A model generated the notes under the pieces. The model was given only the letters and a program-made list of their open reading frames with translations. It made no database searches and was not told the origin of the DNA. From assembly GCA_049999725.1 (NCBI GenBank), contig JBNGIS010016584.1, forward strand, positions 1 through 33,326: a stretch of DNA of 33,326 bases, written 5' to 3'. A program made the translations under genes and the position numbers. This document shows positions 29,900 to 33,326 of this stretch, in pieces. The stretch's first letter is position 1, and the number at the start of each line of letters is the position of its first letter. This DNA comes from Haplomitrium mnioides (taxonomy: Eukaryota > Marchantiophyta > Haplomitriopsida > Calobryales).

Positions 29900-30908
29900 A
29901 TTGTTGATATTGTAAAGAGGTCGTTGAAACACTCGCTCTTGATTGCGTCGTATCGCTCTGCAATTTGGTGCAATATGTCCTATTCGGCCACAATTGTAGC
30001 ATGTTCTAGTTTCTCGCCTCTCTTCCATCCTCCTATCTCTAGCAATATGTGGCCCTCTTTATTGGTGATTTGGGCGATTGAAGTCTCTTCTTCTTATGTT
30101 TCCCAACTCCATAGGTGTGGGGCCATAATTCCCTCATGTTTTCACAATCCCTAGTGTTCCTTCAATTCTCTGTGCAAACGATATGGCTTCATTAACATCC
30201 TTTGAGTTGCGCATCATGACTTCCCCTCGAATCTTTCTCTTCAATCCTTGCAAAAACTTGTCAAGGGCCTCGATTGAACTCATATCCTCGATTTGAACTT
30301 GTAGGCTCCGAAACTCTTCAATATACCTTGCAACACTTCCTTGTTTTTTTTTTTTTTTTTTTTTTGGCCGAAAGTAAACAACTTTATTTACTTCCAAGCA
30401 TCAAAGGTACAACCACGGCCAGCAACAACCTTGCAACACTTCCTTGTTGATCTAACTCCCAAAGTTTGGTTCTTGCAGTTAGAATAGAGTGTATAGCTTT
30501 GAAGTTTTGTAGTAATTCTTCTTTTAGAGCGCTCCACAATAGTTGTTCTCCTCGTGCATTTTTCTGCCGCTCTCATCCTTGTAGCCAAATGGATGCATGC
30601 TCAGCTAAAAATGACCTTGCAAATAATCCTTTCTCCAAATCCAAAGCATGCGAATAGTATGACATGTGAACCTTCGTTCAATAAACCCACCCTTCTACAA
30701 CATCAACTATGTGACTTCCTCCATAAAGCTCCACTTTACACGACTTGCTCATCTTTTTTACCAATGTCTCTCGACTTCCTTCTCCATTCTCTTGTTGTAG
30801 TTGCATTTTCACCATTTCTCCCATCAACATGTTTGTTTGCTGTTGACTTGCTATAAGAGTTGCTTGAAGCTCCTCCAACTTGGCCATCATCCAAGCTCCT
30901 TCTTCCAT
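29900..30908 (-). pseudogene. Gypsy-2 gag, interrupted by a retroposon
   Basis: The start is the ATG at 30908 (MEEGAWMMAKLEELQATLIA), with a Gln-rich, helix-prone first ~60 residues, and a stop at 30678. Further blocks: VARYIEEFRSLQVQIEDMSS and LQGLKRKIRGEVMMRNSKDV (30134-30330), MELGNIRR-type residues, and a CCHC zinc knuckle CYNCGRIGHIAPNC at 29960-30001. An 85-bp insertion at 30344-30428 with an 18-bp target duplication splits the capsid-like part. Gag would build the particle and bind the RNA. Confidence 0.9.
30326..30446 (-). mobile_element. Small poly(A)-tailed retroposon in gypsy-2 gag
   Basis: CCTTGCAACACTTCCTTG occurs at 30326-30343 and again at 30429-30446, flanking 85 bp. On the minus strand the insert is 63 bp followed by 22 A. 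An AATAAA signal (30383-30388) lies 17 bases before the A-run. Gypsy-1 has the uninterrupted gag sequence at the same place, so this is a genuine insertion. Target duplications of this length with an A-tail are the mark of LINE-machinery retroposition. The source could be the 3' end of a cellular mRNA, a 5'-truncated LINE or a SINE tail. I cannot name the source. Confidence 0.9.
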
Positions 30909-31566
30909 ATTGCTAGAGTTTGCCTCAATGGTTTTTCTGTCACAACTTAGCTACGAGCGACTTATACAAAAACAAATATATACACATTCCAATTATGTAG
31001 AATAGGTTAAATAAAAGGTTTAGTTGAGGCTAGCACTAACTCACAAAACCTCTCTCCAAACTTACGAACAAGGAAATCTCGTTGCGTTTGTTTGGGCGTT
31101 ACTCGAATAGAAATATGGCACTTGGAGTTGAACTCATCTAGAGGAGCTTGGTTCAAATCCATTTTCTACCTATCATAAAACATAAATATCACACTCCCAC
31201 GTAACACCATAGTTTACTACAGGTAAGATAATAGACTCTCTTGATTCCATTACAAAAACCATAAAATCATCTCCAAAATTATACACTAAAACACTAAAAT
31301 TTGACGAAAGAAATGTTTGTCAATGTTAAACACAAATATTAAAGGGATTCTTAGGAGGTACAAATGCTCCTCTATCCATTAGCTATCATAGCATCAAGTC
31401 AAACTTCTTATCTTCATTTATAAAGGATGGGATATCCGCTATCCTTTATTCATGAAAACTTGAAAGTTTGACTCTCTTGGAGTTCAAGCAAAGTGGAGAT
31501 TCCACTACTCCAAGAGGTCTTTAGTGCTTCTCCAAAGAGGGGTAGTCGACACTTCTTTAGAGAAGA
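30909..31566 (-). other. Gypsy-2 leader
   Basis: A non-coding leader of ~660 bp between the primer site and gag, collinear with gypsy-1. It holds no motif-bearing frame. Confidence 0.7.
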
Positions 31567-31570
31567 CCAA

Positions 31571-31582
31571 GCTCTAATACCA
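31571..31582 (-). other. Gypsy-2 primer-binding site
   Basis: On the minus strand TGGTATTAGAGC starts one base inside the 5' LTR and differs at a single position from the initiator tRNA-Met complement (TGGTATCAGAGC), at a different position from the mismatch in gypsy-1. Confidence 0.9.
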
Positions 31583-31583
31583 T

Positions 31584-32195
31584 TGTAACACTACACACAT
31601 ACATTACACACCAAAAATTGGCACAAGCACAACACATACAAGAGTAGCGCATAAAGAACTTCAAGAACCCACAAGGTAAGAGATGCCCAACAAGACCCTC
31701 TCCCTTCTTTATATACTAAGTTGAAAAGCACTTTGCTTACATATGTGGCGAAACCTCATTGGTTCCTTTTTTATCCTCCTCTAATTAGACCACCTTTTTT
31801 CCTCTCTCATTGATTGGACCACCCTTTACTTTTATTCTCCTTCTGCCATGTGTACTTATCTTTAGAACCTTTCATTTCTCTTTAGTTCTTCTTTTGCCAT
31901 ATGTCCTTATCTTAGAACCTTCTATTTGCTTTAATCCTCCGCTTGCAACGTGTTCTTATCCTCTTCTAAAGTGCCATTTCTTTCACTTTAATTCGTTGAC
32001 TTCCTCTCCTCTTGCTACATGTCACTTTCTTTATAATAGCACTTACTTTAATTCGTTGACTTTCTCTCCTCTTGCCACGTGTCACTTTCTCTATAATAGC
32101 ACTCGTTTTTTGATACTCTAACTTAGTAATGGCTTTCTAGATATAGTTGTCGTTATTTTCTTAGTTGTTGCTTACTAAAGTTAGTGACCGTTACA
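31584..32195 (-). repeat. Gypsy-2 5' LTR with promoter
   Basis: Near-identical partner of 25805-26415. In sense direction a CCAAT box (31758-31762) precedes a TATATAAAG box (31707-31715) by about 45 bp. The U3 carries the same series of CACGTG/CATATG-centred units, several altered (CATGTG at about 31848, CATATG at about 31898, ACATGT near 32018), with an intact CCACGTG near 32078. G-box-type CACGTG sites are bound by plant bZIP and bHLH factors. Confidence 0.94.
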
Positions 32196-32402
32196 CCTAA
32201 GAGTCAAGGGAATGAGTTTGGAATTGTAGACAGAAAAACCAACAAAACAAAACATTGCATGGATTTAGGAGCTCTATTTTCAAGCTCAAGAAAGAAAGAA
32301 GCTTTTGTTTATAGTTGAAAATTCATGCACGCAAAAGTTAAAGTGGGCATAAAAAAGAAGGTTTGAGCAACTAAAAATATTTAATAATTCAGAGAAACAT
32401 AT
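32196..32402. repeat. Inverted copy of repeat A, second part (C)
   Basis: Reverse complement of 13183-13388. The first five bases, CCTAA, are the right target duplication of gypsy-2. The match runs through GCATGGATTTAGGAGCTC to ATTCAGAGAAACATATA and then stops, just where copy A meets the LTR of copia-2. Confidence 0.9.
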
Positions 32403-33281
32403 ACAAAAGGGAGTCATAGTTTAGAATCAAAAAAGTAGTGGCTAGGGAGATTTAATTAAGAGTGTAAACAAGAAGCGTCTCCAAGTTTTTTACTACATTC
32501 TACCAAACAAAGGTTTTGAGTTCTACAAGAGAGTCTTTGATTAGTGTAGAATCTAAGTTCTAACATGCAGTCTTTGTATGTAGAAGCTTGAGGGTTGTAT
32601 ATGAGAAGTAGAATGTGTAGAAGGCTTGGACTTCCACTCCAAAGTCTATGCGCGCATAGGAATCCACGCTCACCATCTGAACACTCCACAACAAAGACTA
32701 TCAAGAACCTAGGTTTTACGTTCCGCAGAAGAGTTTTTGTATACACAAGGTTTTGACTTGCGAATCAAAATATATACATGCATAAGGTTCCGTCTTCTTC
32801 TACCAATGATACATGCTCTAAAGGTTCTATTTTTCGCAAAAAAACTCTCAGCATGCTAAGGATTTTTTTTTTCTGATTTGAAATTTGAAAGTAAAACGGG
32901 TATAAAGCTCTATATCTAAGTCAAAGAGTGCCAAAGGTTTTCAGTTTTATATCAAAGTTCTTACAAGCAAAACATACGTAGTCGATTAAGGCAGATGCTT
33001 TAGTAATACCAAAACAATAAACTCTTCTAGTAAGCAATAAAGAAGGAAAAAACATACTTACATTTTGGATAAGAAAATATGTTGCAAACCAAATGAAAAT
33101 ATTAACTAAAGATTTAAGTTTCGTTTACAGAGAATAACATTCAGCTTGGAATGATTTACAGTAAAAAGTTCAAGGTGGTAGATAAATTCAACAAATTCCT
33201 TCATAACATTCTTAGATACTTTATAAAATAATAATCTTGAACTACAATATAATTGAAAATTGTTGTAGTGTATGAGTCACA

Positions 33282-33284
<3 letters not shown>
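32403..33284. other. Unassigned AT-rich right flank
   Basis: No gene is recognised. An AAGGTTTT/AAGGTTCT word recurs about six times (near 32510, 32707, 32741, 32781, 32820, 32932), and short CATGC-centred palindromes recur (near 32563, 32648, 32775, 32851). It may be the continuation of the repeat family to which A, B and C belong, since copy A is cut off by copia-2 at this side. Confidence 0.45.

Positions 33285-33326
<42 letters not shown>
33285..33326. repeat. (AG)n microsatellite at the window edge
   Basis: At least 21 uninterrupted AG units reach the last base, so the true length is not known from this window. Confidence 0.97.

Larger units (their letters stand above)
25805..32195 (-). 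mobile_element. Ty3/gypsy chromovirus, complete structure (gypsy-2)
   Basis: Two LTRs of 611 and 612 bp, a primer site next to the right LTR and a purine tract next to the left LTR show a minus-strand element of 6.4 kb. It is flanked by CCTAG (25800-25804) and CCTAA (32196-32200), a 5-bp duplication with one mismatch, and interrupts the inverted copy of repeat A, whose uninterrupted partner is at 13183-13853. Coding order is gag, protease, reverse transcriptase, RNase H, integrase, chromodomain. Domains are well preserved, yet stops and shifts occur in most, so it is probably not autonomous. The LTRs are roughly mid-90s percent identical by eye, so it is younger than gypsy-1 and copia-1. Confidence 0.96.

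Noticed and set aside
1777-32195. Possible endogenous pararetrovirus or retrovirus with envelope
   Set aside because: Domain orders, LTRs, primer sites and the chromodomain all fit Ty1/copia and Ty3/gypsy retrotransposons. No envelope, coat or movement protein is seen.

Overview
This window is a nest of plant LTR retrotransposons with no recognisable host gene, tRNA or rRNA. The Ty1/copia and chromodomain-bearing Ty3/gypsy elements, initiator-tRNA-Met-type primer sites, polypurine tracts, AT-rich spacers and microsatellites point to intergenic DNA of a flowering plant. Species and chromosome cannot be told from the sequence. A 100-N assembly gap lies at 24778-24877.

Layout. 1-1776: AT-rich unassigned flank with a (TA)n run. 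1777-11001: a complete but decayed minus-strand copia element with 108-bp LTRs, a tract and primer site, a near-perfect target duplication, a tandemly duplicated gag/leader block (6674-9436), and an in-frame Gly-Pro repeat block (3665-4220) inside reverse transcriptase. 11514-13178: a 5'-truncated plus-strand copia of the same group, ending in its 3' LTR. 13183-13853: repeat 'A'. 13854-19401: unassigned sequence containing a degenerate ~70-bp tandem array (16242-16815). 19402-25349: a heavily mutated plus-strand chromovirus (gypsy-1) whose 3' LTR is cut short. 25350-25804 and 32196-32402: an inverted copy of repeat A, split by 25805-32195, a complete minus-strand chromovirus of the same family (gypsy-2). 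32403-33326: unassigned flank ending in (AG)n at the window edge.

How the parts relate. Both chromoviruses encode gag, protease, reverse transcriptase, RNase H, integrase and a C-terminal chromodomain in that order, but every pol is broken by stops or shifts, so neither looks autonomous. They lie tail to tail and form a multi-kilobase inverted repeat. The order of events that can be read is: repeat A family first, then gypsy-2 into the inverted copy (5-bp target duplication, filled/empty comparison with A), then a small poly(A)-tailed retroposon into the gag of gypsy-2 (18-bp duplication, empty site in gypsy-1). In the copia element the gag duplicates are more alike than its LTRs, which suggests the duplication came after integration.

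No novel functional system is demonstrated. The most unusual observations are the Gly-Pro repeat expansion inside a copia reverse transcriptase, the dated retroposition into gypsy-2, and the nested inverted-repeat architecture.
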